DNA from: Chryseobacterium echinoideorum
GTDB lineage: Bacteria; Bacteroidota; Bacteroidia; Flavobacteriales; Weeksellaceae
NCBI RefSeq assembly: GCF_007474535.1
Contig: NZ_VKNW01000001.1
Span: forward strand, 186,001 to 250,000
Length of the DNA stretch: 64,000 bases
Direction: 5' to 3'
A program made the position numbers and the translations under genes. The stretch's first letter is position 1. Every line of letters starts with the position of its first letter. The notes beneath the pieces are model-generated. The model ran no database searches and was not told the DNA's origin. It was given only the letters and a program-made list of their open reading frames with translations. Shown here piece by piece: positions 44,761-53,722 of the stretch.

Positions 44761-44837
44761 GTGATTTCCAAACCTAAAAATTAGTCTGTTGAATTGAGTG
44801 AATGAACTTGAAGTTTTACTTGATGGTTGGAAATCAC
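44761..44837. repeat. Long inverted repeat after the HAD phosphatase gene
   Basis: GTGATTTCCAAACC (44761-44774) and GGTTGGAAATCAC (44825-44837) are complementary apart from one extra A and enclose 50 bases. It could end transcription or be the ends of a small lost element. The rest of the 494-base gap 44737-45230 is AT-rich, and I see no gene. Confidence 0.5.
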
Positions 44838-45230
44838 TAGAAAATATTTTAAATAAATTTTATATCATGATCAAAAATTAAAGTTGTCATTGTTTGACTT
44901 TATATTACTTTAATTAGACACATTTAATACATGTAAATATTAGTTTTTCTTTCTCATAAGCTTTGTCATTTACCTCAATTATTAAAAAAAATGGCATATC
45001 TTCAGATATTTATTGATGTTTGTACGGGTAAGTTCAGTAAAACAAAATAATCAATCATTTTGGGAATTCGGAGTAATTAATATTAATACTTGTTTTTCGG
45101 AATTGCTATTTGAAACTTTAAATATCTAATCTAACGTTTCACAATGATGTTTTACCGCTTCACTTTAGAAACTTCTTTTTTTCTCTGATTCAATATTTAT
45201 CTTTACATTCATAAAAACTCGTGCTGTTCT

Positions 45231-46322
45231 ATGGCTGCCAAAAAGAAAAAACTTTTGTATGGATTAAAAAAAAGATTGTTAATCTGGACAATAGCATTCG
45301 TGTTTTCCTATACTTTCATTTATTTGATCGACCCTTTTTATTACAAAGAATTAATCGAAAAGCCTATATTATATATTCTTGAAGATTTTTTCTGGATTCT
45401 ATTTTTCTCAATCATCATTGCGGAAGTAAGCTTGCTGATAGATTATTATCTCGATAAGATAATTTCGTGGAATGAAAGAAGTATAAGAAGATTGGTTACT
45501 CAAACTATTCTTCAGGTTGTTGGAAGTATTTTTCTAGTTATACTAATCAATTTTATTTTTGAAACCTTTACCGATACAACGACCTCTGATTACCGGAAAG
45601 AAATCACTTTGATGTCGCAATGGATCGCCACCAATATTGTAGTTTCGTTATTGATAAGTGCGATCAATACAGGAGATTTCCTATTGGATAACTGGAAAAA
45701 AACCGCTTTGGAAGCTACCCAGCATAAACTCAAATCCTCCGAGCACAAAAGAGCCGCAATGGCAGCCGAACTTCAGGCTTTAAAGCTACAGATTGACCCT
45801 CATTTTATATTTAATAATCTCAGTGTTTTGTCGGAATTAATTCTGGAAGACCAGCAATTGGGGTATGAATATTCTGAGAGTTTTGCGAAAGTTTATCGTT
45901 ACCTTCTCATCAATTCAAAAAAAGATACAATTACACTTGAGGAAGAACTGAAATTTTTAAATTCCTACATTTATTTAACTCAAAAAAGAATTGGTGAAGG
46001 AGTACATTTTGAGATTTCTGTGAATGAAAATTTCAAAAAGTTTTTGATTCCGCCTTTAGCACTTCAGTTTTTGGTAGAAAATGCTTTAAAACATAATCAA
46101 ACCTCAAAATCTAATCCTTTAAAAATCCAAGTTTATACAACAAATGATCAATGTTTAGTGGTTTTAAACTCACTTTCCCCATTGGTTAATAAAATTGAAT
46201 CTGCTGATGTCGGAATTAAAAATATCATCAGCCGGTTTGAATTTTTAGGAGATAAAAAACCAATTATCCTTAAGACTGATAAGGATTTTATTGCTAAAAT
46301 TCCGTTATATGAAAATCAATAA
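45231..46322 (+). CDS. LytS-type sensor histidine kinase
   Basis: 363 residues. Four membrane segments lie within about residues 15-160, then a linker, then the His_kinase domain with the phospho-acceptor H191 in DPHFIFNNLS and an ATP-binding domain with LQFLVENALKHN. This is the LytS/YehU class with no large periplasmic sensor domain; the signal must be sensed in or near the membrane. Its partner response regulator overlaps the 3' end by 14 bases. The efflux operon directly downstream is a possible target. A near-consensus -7 box, TATCTTTA, is at 45198. Confidence 0.9.
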   Translation: MAAKKKKLLYGLKKRLLIWTIAFVFSYTFIYLIDPFYYKELIEKPILYILEDFFWILFFSIIIAEVSLLIDYYLDKIISWNERSIRRLVTQTILQVVGSIFLVILINFIFETFTDTTTSDYRKEITLMSQWIATNIVVSLLISAINTGDFLLDNWKKTALEATQHKLKSSEHKRAAMAAELQALKLQIDPHFIFNNLSVLSELILEDQQLGYEYSESFAKVYRYLLINSKKDTITLEEELKFLNSYIYLTQKRIGEGVHFEISVNENFKKFLIPPLALQFLVENALKHNQTSKSNPLKIQVYTTNDQCLVVLNSLSPLVNKIESADVGIKNIISRFEFLGDKKPIILKTDKDFIAKIPLYENQ

Positions 46323-47073
46323 AATATTAATCATTGAAGACGAAAAACCAAATGCAGACCGGCTCAAAAGATTGTTGCTGAAACTGCGTCCGGCAGCGCA
46401 AATTCTTTCTGTGGAAGATTCTGTTTCTTCAGCTGTCAACTGGCTCGAAAACAATAATGTGCCCGATATCATTATGATGGATATTCGTCTTTCAGATGGA
46501 TTGAGTTTTGAAATATTCAATCGCTTCGAAGTCAAAAGTCCTGTCATTTTCACAACAGCTTATGATGAATATGCAGTAAAAGCTTTTAAGTATAACAGCG
46601 TTGATTATTTGCTGAAACCGATCGAAGAAGAAGAGCTTGAAGGTGCCTTAAAAAAGTATGAAAGCTCAGTTGAGACTTTTCCTTCGTATTCCAATGCCAT
46701 CGAAGGTTTGCTTAATTATATTCAACCTAAAGACTACAGAAAGCGTTTTCTTCTGGCGCATCGTGATGGTTATAAAACGGTTTTGACAGAAGATGTTTTA
46801 TATTTTTATACAGAACACGGTGTCAGCAAAACAGTGCTTAAAACAGGAATGATAGAAACGGTTCCCCAAACTTTGGAAGAGCTCGAAAAACAACTTGATC
46901 CAAAAGTATTTTTCAGAGCTAACCGTCAGTTTATTATTCATATTGATTCCGTAGAGCACGTTTTCAATCACTTTAACGGAAAACTGAAACTTGAACTCAA
47001 AAAACATCCTGAAATAGACGTTATCGTAAGCCGTGAAAAAGCTTCAATATTTAAAACCTGGATGGATTATTAA
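46309..47073 (+). CDS. LytTR-family response regulator
   Basis: 254 residues from the ATG at 46309. A start at 46291 would add six residues and overlap the kinase more. The receiver domain (about 1-120) has the acceptor D58 in MMDIRLSDG and the KP motif in YLLKPIEEEE. The LytTR DNA-binding domain (about 150-250) has FYTEHGVSKTVL and FFRANRQFIIHIDSV. It is coupled by overlap with the LytS-type kinase. A strong terminator follows, separating it from the RND genes, so any control of these would be in trans. Confidence 0.92.
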   Translation: MKINKILIIEDEKPNADRLKRLLLKLRPAAQILSVEDSVSSAVNWLENNNVPDIIMMDIRLSDGLSFEIFNRFEVKSPVIFTTAYDEYAVKAFKYNSVDYLLKPIEEEELEGALKKYESSVETFPSYSNAIEGLLNYIQPKDYRKRFLLAHRDGYKTVLTEDVLYFYTEHGVSKTVLKTGMIETVPQTLEELEKQLDPKVFFRANRQFIIHIDSVEHVFNHFNGKLKLELKKHPEIDVIVSREKASIFKTWMDY

Positions 47074-47113
47074 GATATTGCTGAAGAGCAATTTATACTT
47101 CGTTTAAAAAATG

Positions 47114-47152
47114 AATGCCTCTGTGAAAGTTTACAGAGGCATTCTGTTTTTT
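47114..47152 (+). terminator. Terminator after the LytS/LytR pair
   Basis: AATGCCTCTGT and ACAGAGGCATT are perfect 11-base arms with an eight-base loop, and T residues follow. It closes the two-component operon. Confidence 0.85.
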
Positions 47153-47300
47153 AGTACAGGTTCTATTCTTTTAAAAAAATACAAAATTTTTCATTTTCAG
47201 TATCCTACGCTTCATCTACAAATAATTCCGTTTCGCTTTAGTTGTTGATTAAAACCTCTGTTTTATAAGGTTATTTTGCAGATGATTATAAGTAAAAATA

Positions 47301-48422
47301 ATGATTATGAAATACAAAACAGTTTATTTGGTATTCTCAATTTCCATGGCTGTGATGATGTATTCCTGCAATTCGGGAAGCTCTCAGGAAAATGAAATGC
47401 AGACGACAGCGATACCGACAGATTTTATACAGCTAAAATCAGGAAATGCCGATGTTTCCACCGGTTATCCCGGAAGTATTGAAGGACAGGACAATGTAGA
47501 TATTAAAGCGCAGGTAACCGGTTATCTTGACGCCGTTTATGTAAAAGAAGGTCAGTATGTGAATAAAGGACAGGCTTTGTTTAAAATAAATCCTTCCGTT
47601 TATAACGAACAGGTCAACAACAGCGATGCTGCTTTGAAAGCCGCTTTGGCAAATCAGGCAACTGCAAAACTCGAAGTTGAAAAATTAAAACCTTTGGTGC
47701 AAGGAAATGTGGTTTCTGATATGCAGCTTAAAACGGCTCAGGCAAATTATCAGTCGGCATCGGCGCAGGTTGCGCAGGCAAGATCCGCTTTAGGCTCGTC
47801 TAAAATCAATGCCAATTTCACTTATATTAAAGCTCCAGTAAGTGGTTTTCTTGGAAGAATTCCCAACAGAATTGGAAATCTGATTTCGCCTTCAGATTCT
47901 TCTCCTTTAACCACCCTTTCGAATATTAATTTGGTGAATGTTTATTTCACAATGAGCGAGGCAGATTTTATCACGTATAGTAAAATGTCAGCTTCAGAAA
48001 ATCACACAGGAAACATAGAGCTGCTTCTTGCAGACGGTTCGATTTACAATTACAAAGGAAAACTAGAAAATGCCAGCGGAAATTTCGACAGAACTACAGG
48101 AAGCATTCAAATGAAAGCGGTTTTTCAAAATCCAGACAAACTTTTGAGAGCCGGGGGAACCGCAAGAGTGCTGATTCACAAGAATGTAGATGCTGTTTTA
48201 AGAGTTCCTAAAACTGCTGTAAAAGATATTCAGGATAAGTTTTTTGTCTATAAACTCAATGGTAAAAAAGTACAGATGATTCCCATTGAAGTTTCAGAAA
48301 CAACACCACAGGATTACTTCGTTTCATCCGGGATAAAGGCGGGTGACAAGATTGCCGTTAACCGAATTGATGCGCTTACAGACGGCGCAGATGTCGTTCC
48401 GAAAATTATTTCAGCACAATAA
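47301..48422 (+). CDS. RND efflux membrane fusion protein, lipoprotein
   Basis: 373 residues from 47301; an ATG at 47307 is also possible. A lipoprotein signal ends in MMYSC. The adaptor order is visible: beta-barrel start, biotinyl-lipoyl half motif (QVTGYLDAVYVKEGQYVNKG), a coiled-coil hairpin (about 100-160), the second lipoyl half (TYIKAPVSGFLGRIPNRIGN) and a membrane-proximal domain. It links the inner membrane pump encoded at 48449 to the outer membrane channel. The three genes are spaced as one operon: 26 bases, then a 14-base overlap. The substrate is unknown; drugs, bile-like compounds or plant phenolics are typical of the family. Confidence 0.92.
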   Translation: MIMKYKTVYLVFSISMAVMMYSCNSGSSQENEMQTTAIPTDFIQLKSGNADVSTGYPGSIEGQDNVDIKAQVTGYLDAVYVKEGQYVNKGQALFKINPSVYNEQVNNSDAALKAALANQATAKLEVEKLKPLVQGNVVSDMQLKTAQANYQSASAQVAQARSALGSSKINANFTYIKAPVSGFLGRIPNRIGNLISPSDSSPLTTLSNINLVNVYFTMSEADFITYSKMSASENHTGNIELLLADGSIYNYKGKLENASGNFDRTTGSIQMKAVFQNPDKLLRAGGTARVLIHKNVDAVLRVPKTAVKDIQDKFFVYKLNGKKVQMIPIEVSETTPQDYFVSSGIKAGDKIAVNRIDALTDGADVVPKIISAQ

Positions 48423-48448
48423 TTAATCCTTTAAAAAAGAAATTTAAA

Positions 48449-51400
48449 ATGTTAAAAAAAATAATAGACCGTCCTGTATTGGCTACTGTTATTTCCCTTA
48501 TCATCGTGATATTGGGAATTATCGGGCTGAATCAGTTGGCAGTAACCCGTTTTCCCGATATTTCTCCACCTACGATTACAGTTTCCGGTTCTTATCCCGG
48601 TGGAAACAGTGAGACGGTCATCCGTTCGGTGGTGACGCCACTTGAGGAACAGATCAATGGGGTGGAAGATATGGTGTATATCAAATCAAATGCGAGCAAT
48701 GACGGTTCGTTCTCCATATCCATTATCTTTAAACAGGGTGTCAATGCAGACCAGGCTGCGGTCAATGTACAAAACAGAGTACAGCAGGCTACACCGATCC
48801 TTCCGCAGGAAGTGGTGAGAATGGGTTTAACGACCTCGAAACAGCAGAACAGTATGGTGTTGATTTTCAATATCTATACTGATGATAATAAAAAATATGA
48901 TGAAACTTTTCTTCAGAATTATGCCAATATCAATCTGATTCCGCAGGTTAAAAGAGTGAAAGGAGTGGGGCAGGCTCAGGTTTTTGGTATAAAAGATTAT
49001 TCGATGAGAATCTGGCTGAATCCTCAGAAAATGTCTTCGTATGGTCTTGAGCCTTCCGATATTTCCAATGCCATTGCCGACCACAGTTTAGAATCTGCAC
49101 CCGGGAAATTAGGCGAAGAATCTAATGCAGCTCTGGAATACGTTATCCGATACAAAGGAAAAAAGAACAAGCCTGAAGAATACGAAAACATTATCGTAAA
49201 AAATAGCGGTAACCAATTAATTAGACTGAAAGATGTTGCAAGGGTAGAATTCGGGTCGATTTCTTATAGTGGAGACAACCTTTCTAACGGACAAAATGCG
49301 GTAACTATTGCTATTTTGCAGACGACAGGTTCCAATGCCAATGAAATTGAAATCGGTATCGATAAAACCATTGAACAGCTATCAAAATCATTTCCTCCGG
49401 GTATAAAGTTCACTAAAGTGATGAGTACTAAGGACAAACTGGATGAAGCAACGAGTCAGGTAAAATCTACTTTGATCGAAGCATTCATCTTAGTTTTTAT
49501 TGTTGTTTTATTGTTTCTTCAGGACTTCAGATCGACGATTATTCCTGCGATTGCGGTTCCAGTTGCGATTATCGGTACCTTCTTTTTCCTTTTGGTCTTA
49601 GGATTTACCATTAATGTTCTGACTCTTTTCGCTTTAGTTTTAGCCATCGGAATTGTCGTGGATGATGCGATTGTCGTTGTGGAAGCTGTTCACAGCAATA
49701 TGGAAGGAACCCATCTTTCAGGAAAAGAAGCAACCCATAAAGCAATGCACGAAATTACGGGAGCCGTAATCTCCATCACATTGGTCATGTCTGCAGTATT
49801 TATTCCGATTGGTTTTATGTCGGGTTCTGCGGGATTATTTTACAAACAGTTTGCCTATACTTTAGCGATTGCCATTATTATTTCGGCTGTCAATGCATTG
49901 ACTTTAACGCCAGCTTTATGTGCTGTATTCCTTAAAAATAATCATTCCGGAGAAGATCAGGAAAAGTCAAAAAATTTCACTCAGAGATTTTCAACGGCTT
50001 TCAATGCAGGTTTCAACAATATGACCAACCGTTATATTGGCGGATTAAGATTTTTGGTAAAAAGAAAATGGATTGCAGCAGGTTTGGTTGCAGGAGTTAT
50101 CGGTTTTTCAGCCTGGTTAATGATAAGTACTCCAAGAAGTTTTGTACCGATGGAAGATGACGGTTTTATGATGTATTCTCTAAGTATGCCTCCCGGAACC
50201 GGTTTGACAAAAACTACCGAAGTTACAGATAGAGTCAGTACCATCTTCAAAAGTATTGAAGCTGTCGAAACCAATACCTCGATTAGTGGTTTTAATCTTT
50301 TAAGCAACGGTTCCGGTCCTGCTTATGCAATGGGGTTTGTAAAGCTTAAACCTAAAAAAGAGCGTGGCAAAATTCAGGATATTGATGAGGTGATGAACCT
50401 TATCAACGACAAATTATCTGTGATCAAAGAAGGCAGTATTATGACATTCAGAATGCCTCCGGTGGAAGGATATGGCGTAACCAACGATGCGGAAATTGTT
50501 TTGCAGGACAGAATGGGAAGAGATCCACAGGTTCTGAAAGCAAAAGCTGATGAATTGACCGGACAGCTAATGCAATTGCCGGAAGTAGGCTCTGCTTACA
50601 CAACGTTTCGTGCAGATTATCCTCAGTTGGAACTTGAAGTGAACGAAGACAAGGCAAAACAATTAGGCGTAAGTATTTCAGGATTACTGGGAACGGTTCA
50701 GACCTATTTTTCAGGAGACCAGTCGCAGAACTTTTCAAGATTTGGAAAATTCTACAGAGTTAATATAAAAGCAGACGGAATTTTCAGGATGGATGAAACG
50801 GCTTTTAATGATATTTTCGTGAAGAATAATAAAGGAGAAATGGTTTCTGCAAGTACTTTGGTAACCCTTAAAAAAGTCTATGGACCCGAATCGGTTGAAA
50901 GATACAACCTATACAACTCCCTCAACATTTTGATTACCCCGAAACCGGGAGTCAGCAACGGAGAATTATTAGGAAAACTGGAAAAAACCTTGGACAAATT
51001 GCCTTCTGATTATAGTTATGAATGGACAGGTTTAAGCTTGGAAGAAAAATCCTCAGGAAATCAGACGATCGCTATTTTCGGGTTGTGCCTGCTTTTCGTT
51101 TATCTTTTATTGGCGGGGCAGTATGAAAGTTACATTCTTCCTTTGGCAGTAATGCTTTCCATCCCAACCGGAGTTGTGGGTGCTTTCTTAGGAATCAAAG
51201 CTATTGGATTGGACAATAATATTTATGTACAGGTCGGTCTGATTATGCTCATTGGACTTTTAGCCAAAAATGCGATTCTGATTGTAGAATTTGCTGTTCA
51301 GAGAAGGAAATCAGGATTATCCATTGTTGAATCGGCCTTGGAAGGTGCGAAAGCAAGATTGCGTCCGATTATTATGACCTCATTAGCATTTATTGTTGGA

Positions 51401-51610
51401 ATGATTCCTTTAATGCTCTCGGCAGGCGGGATGGCTTCAGGAAATAAATCCATCAGTGTAAGTGCGGCAATGGGAATGTTGAGCGGCGTTGTTCTGGGAA
51501 TTTTTGTTATTCCGGTCTTGTATATGTTTTTTCAATATTTAGATGAAAAAATTTCTTCAAAAAAGCCTTCTATCGCACCACAAAATCAAATTTCAAATGA
51601 AAATATTTAA
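48449..51610 (+). CDS. RND (HAE1/AcrB-type) efflux pump permease
   Basis: 1053 residues with 12 membrane segments and two large periplasmic loops. The N-terminus FPDISPPTITVSGSYPGG is typical of HAE1 pumps. The proton-relay Asp pair appears in GIVVDDAIVVVE, and VSAAMGMLSGVVLGIFVIPV lies near the end. It drives substrate export by the proton gradient. The downstream channel gene overlaps its end by 14 bases. Length and motifs match complete multidrug pumps, with no truncation. Confidence 0.96.
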   Translation: MLKKIIDRPVLATVISLIIVILGIIGLNQLAVTRFPDISPPTITVSGSYPGGNSETVIRSVVTPLEEQINGVEDMVYIKSNASNDGSFSISIIFKQGVNADQAAVNVQNRVQQATPILPQEVVRMGLTTSKQQNSMVLIFNIYTDDNKKYDETFLQNYANINLIPQVKRVKGVGQAQVFGIKDYSMRIWLNPQKMSSYGLEPSDISNAIADHSLESAPGKLGEESNAALEYVIRYKGKKNKPEEYENIIVKNSGNQLIRLKDVARVEFGSISYSGDNLSNGQNAVTIAILQTTGSNANEIEIGIDKTIEQLSKSFPPGIKFTKVMSTKDKLDEATSQVKSTLIEAFILVFIVVLLFLQDFRSTIIPAIAVPVAIIGTFFFLLVLGFTINVLTLFALVLAIGIVVDDAIVVVEAVHSNMEGTHLSGKEATHKAMHEITGAVISITLVMSAVFIPIGFMSGSAGLFYKQFAYTLAIAIIISAVNALTLTPALCAVFLKNNHSGEDQEKSKNFTQRFSTAFNAGFNNMTNRYIGGLRFLVKRKWIAAGLVAGVIGFSAWLMISTPRSFVPMEDDGFMMYSLSMPPGTGLTKTTEVTDRVSTIFKSIEAVETNTSISGFNLLSNGSGPAYAMGFVKLKPKKERGKIQDIDEVMNLINDKLSVIKEGSIMTFRMPPVEGYGVTNDAEIVLQDRMGRDPQVLKAKADELTGQLMQLPEVGSAYTTFRADYPQLELEVNEDKAKQLGVSISGLLGTVQTYFSGDQSQNFSRFGKFYRVNIKADGIFRMDETAFNDIFVKNNKGEMVSASTLVTLKKVYGPESVERYNLYNSLNILITPKPGVSNGELLGKLEKTLDKLPSDYSYEWTGLSLEEKSSGNQTIAIFGLCLLFVYLLLAGQYESYILPLAVMLSIPTGVVGAFLGIKAIGLDNNIYVQVGLIMLIGLLAKNAILIVEFAVQRRKSGLSIVESALEGAKARLRPIIMTSLAFIVGMIPLMLSAGGMASGNKSISVSAAMGMLSGVVLGIFVIPVLYMFFQYLDEKISSKKPSIAPQNQISNENI

Positions 51611-53021
51611 TATCAAACAAATTCTTTTTGCAGGCGCAGTGACCTCAGTTTTGGTGTCCTGTGCTATTCAAAAAGATTATATAAGACCAGAGCTCAATAT
51701 CCCTGAAAATTATCAACACCAGGTTCAGGTTACGGGCGACACCATCGTTTTGCCGTGGAAAACATTTTTCAAAGACCCGAAATTGGTTGCTTTAATTGAA
51801 AAAGCTTTAGCTAAAAATAATGAAATCAATGTTGCCTTAAAAAATATCGAACAACTTGATCTGGCTTACAGACAGGCAAAAAATACATTGATGCCTACGC
51901 TGGATTTTAATGCAGGAGCCAATAGAACCTGGGCTTCCAAAAACAGTTTGAACGGTTCACTTAATGAGCAGTTTACAGGTGCGAAATATCTCGATGATTT
52001 CAGTGCCAATCTGCAATTATCTTGGGAGGTTGATATCTGGGGTAAAGCAAAAATGCAGAAAGAGTCTGCCGCCGCTGAATATTTCGCACAAAAACAAAAT
52101 AGAGATGCACTGAAAAGTAGGATTATTGTTGAGGTAGTTAAAGCTTATTACAACCTCATCAGTTTGGATGAGCAGTTAAAAATTGCCCGGCAAAATATTG
52201 AATTGAGTGACAAAACACTCTCCATGATGAAGTTGCAGTACGACGCAGGACAAATTAATTCACTTACAATACAGCAGTCAGAAGCTCAAAAGAAAACGGC
52301 TGAGTTGTTGGTTCCCTTGGCTCAGCAAAATATTTCGGTTCAGGAAAATGCATTGAGTATTCTTTGTGGGGTATATCCAAGTTCTGTAGAAAGAGCTGCA
52401 AATTTTGATGCGTTAATTATTGATCATCAAATGTCTTCCGGAATTCCGGCTCAATTATTAAGCCGAAGACCTGATTTAAAAGCTGCCGAACTCAATGTAG
52501 TAAGCCTGAATGCAAAAACAGGATTGGCAAAAGCAGCAATGTATCCAAGTATAAGTGTGTCACCACAAATAGGGGTTAATTCAAATAAAATCAATACCTG
52601 GTTTGATCTTCCCGGCTCTATTACAAAAACTTTGGCTACCAATTTAGCAATGCCTCTTCTGAATAAAAGACAAATGAAAACAGGCTATGAAACTGCGATA
52701 ATTGAACAGGAAAAAGCAGTTATTGCTTTTAAACAAACATTGATGACTGCCGTCGGTGAAGTTTCTGATGCCATGGCAAAATCTCAGGGAAGCAGCGAAA
52801 GATTGAGTCTTCTGGAACAGCGAACTTCTATTTTAGAAAAGGGAATCAACGATGCGATGAAGCTTTACAAGAGTGGAATGGCAACGTATCTTGAGGTGAT
52901 TACGGCTCAAAATAATAAATTGCAAAATGATTTGGAGTACATCAACGTCAAAGCTGAAAAGCTGAATGCTGATATTGATCTATACAGAGCATTAGGTGGC
53001 GGAATTGATGAAAATAAATAA
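51597..53021 (+). CDS. RND outer membrane channel (OprM/TolC type), lipoprotein
   Basis: 474 residues from the ATG at 51597. The ATG at 51543 would add 18 residues and is unlikely, because the lipoprotein signal MKIFNIKQ...VLVSC starts at 51597. Two outer membrane efflux protein repeats follow (about 60-260 and 270-470), with SRRPDLKAAELN as the typical hinge and long coiled coils. It forms the exit duct for the pump encoded at 48449. It is the last gene of the operon. Confidence 0.93.
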   Translation: MKIFNIKQILFAGAVTSVLVSCAIQKDYIRPELNIPENYQHQVQVTGDTIVLPWKTFFKDPKLVALIEKALAKNNEINVALKNIEQLDLAYRQAKNTLMPTLDFNAGANRTWASKNSLNGSLNEQFTGAKYLDDFSANLQLSWEVDIWGKAKMQKESAAAEYFAQKQNRDALKSRIIVEVVKAYYNLISLDEQLKIARQNIELSDKTLSMMKLQYDAGQINSLTIQQSEAQKKTAELLVPLAQQNISVQENALSILCGVYPSSVERAANFDALIIDHQMSSGIPAQLLSRRPDLKAAELNVVSLNAKTGLAKAAMYPSISVSPQIGVNSNKINTWFDLPGSITKTLATNLAMPLLNKRQMKTGYETAIIEQEKAVIAFKQTLMTAVGEVSDAMAKSQGSSERLSLLEQRTSILEKGINDAMKLYKSGMATYLEVITAQNNKLQNDLEYINVKAEKLNADIDLYRALGGGIDENK

Positions 53022-53129
53022 TTTGCTTAGAAATTGTTTTTTTATTTATTCAAAGCAATTAAAAGGCAATATGAAAATTCCAATATTGGAAATTTGAGAA
53101 CAGGAATTTCAATTTGATATATTAAAGCT

Positions 53130-53222
53130 ATGAAAGAAAATTATCCAGCCCTTGTGATGAACGAAGTTCAACCGGATAGGTGTAGAATTGAGAAAAATAC
53201 CTTATTTGAAGTTCGGCAATAG
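53130..53222 (+). other. Possible 30-residue ORF, doubtful
   Basis: A short frame beginning MKENYPALVMNEVQPDR and ending EVRQ lies in the gap after the efflux operon. It has no recognised family, and no promoter box was seen in front. It could be a small peptide or a gene remnant. The other parts of the 701-base gap 53022-53722 hold only a terminator and a promoter. Confidence 0.2.
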
Positions 53223-53297
53223 AAATTTATGATCGAATGTTGATGAAGGTTTATTGAGATGTGTAATCTTAAAAGAAAAATTATTTTAAGTAAATAA

Positions 53298-53332
53298 AAA
53301 TAGCGCCAACTGTATGCAGTTGGCGCTATTTG
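53298..53332. terminator. Strong symmetrical terminator hairpin
   Basis: AAATAGCGCCAACTG and CAGTTGGCGCTATTT are perfect 15-base arms around TATG. The A/T ends on both sides allow action in either direction. It lies about 280 bases after the outer membrane channel gene. Confidence 0.7.
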
Positions 53333-53666
53333 GCAGTTTGTGACCTCGACGAGCGTATCTTCAAACACTTTTGTCGATGATTTGGTTTTATTAAGTCAAA
53401 TTAAAAATGAATTATATTCCTCCATTTTATCAAGCAAATTCTGTTAAACTTTTTGTTTAATGTAATTTAATAATCGAAAATTTTAGAAATTAATATTCGA
53501 ATAGTAAGTATTTATTTAGCTCTTGTGGTCTTGTACTCATAACTAAAGAAATATCGAAATATTTAATGTAAGATTTGGAAAAAGGCTTGAAAAAAGAAAA
53601 AAACGGTGAATGGCTTCTATCAGTATCTTTATTTATTTTCACTTTCTTTGCAAAACCTGTATTTAA

Positions 53667-53674
53667 TATATTTG
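53667..53674 (+). promoter_or_regulatory. -7 box of the TPR-HTH regulator gene
   Basis: TATATTTG matches TAnnTTTG, 48 bases before the start codon. A TTTG at 53647-53650 could be the -33 element, though the 16-base spacing is slightly short. Confidence 0.4.
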
Positions 53675-53722
53675 TTAAGGTCAATATAATTTATGCTGTT
53701 TATACTATTTAACTGAATAACA

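Noticed and set aside
53168..53368. 66-codon - strand frame across the symmetrical terminator
   Set aside because: It crosses a perfect 15-base-arm hairpin and shows no protein features.
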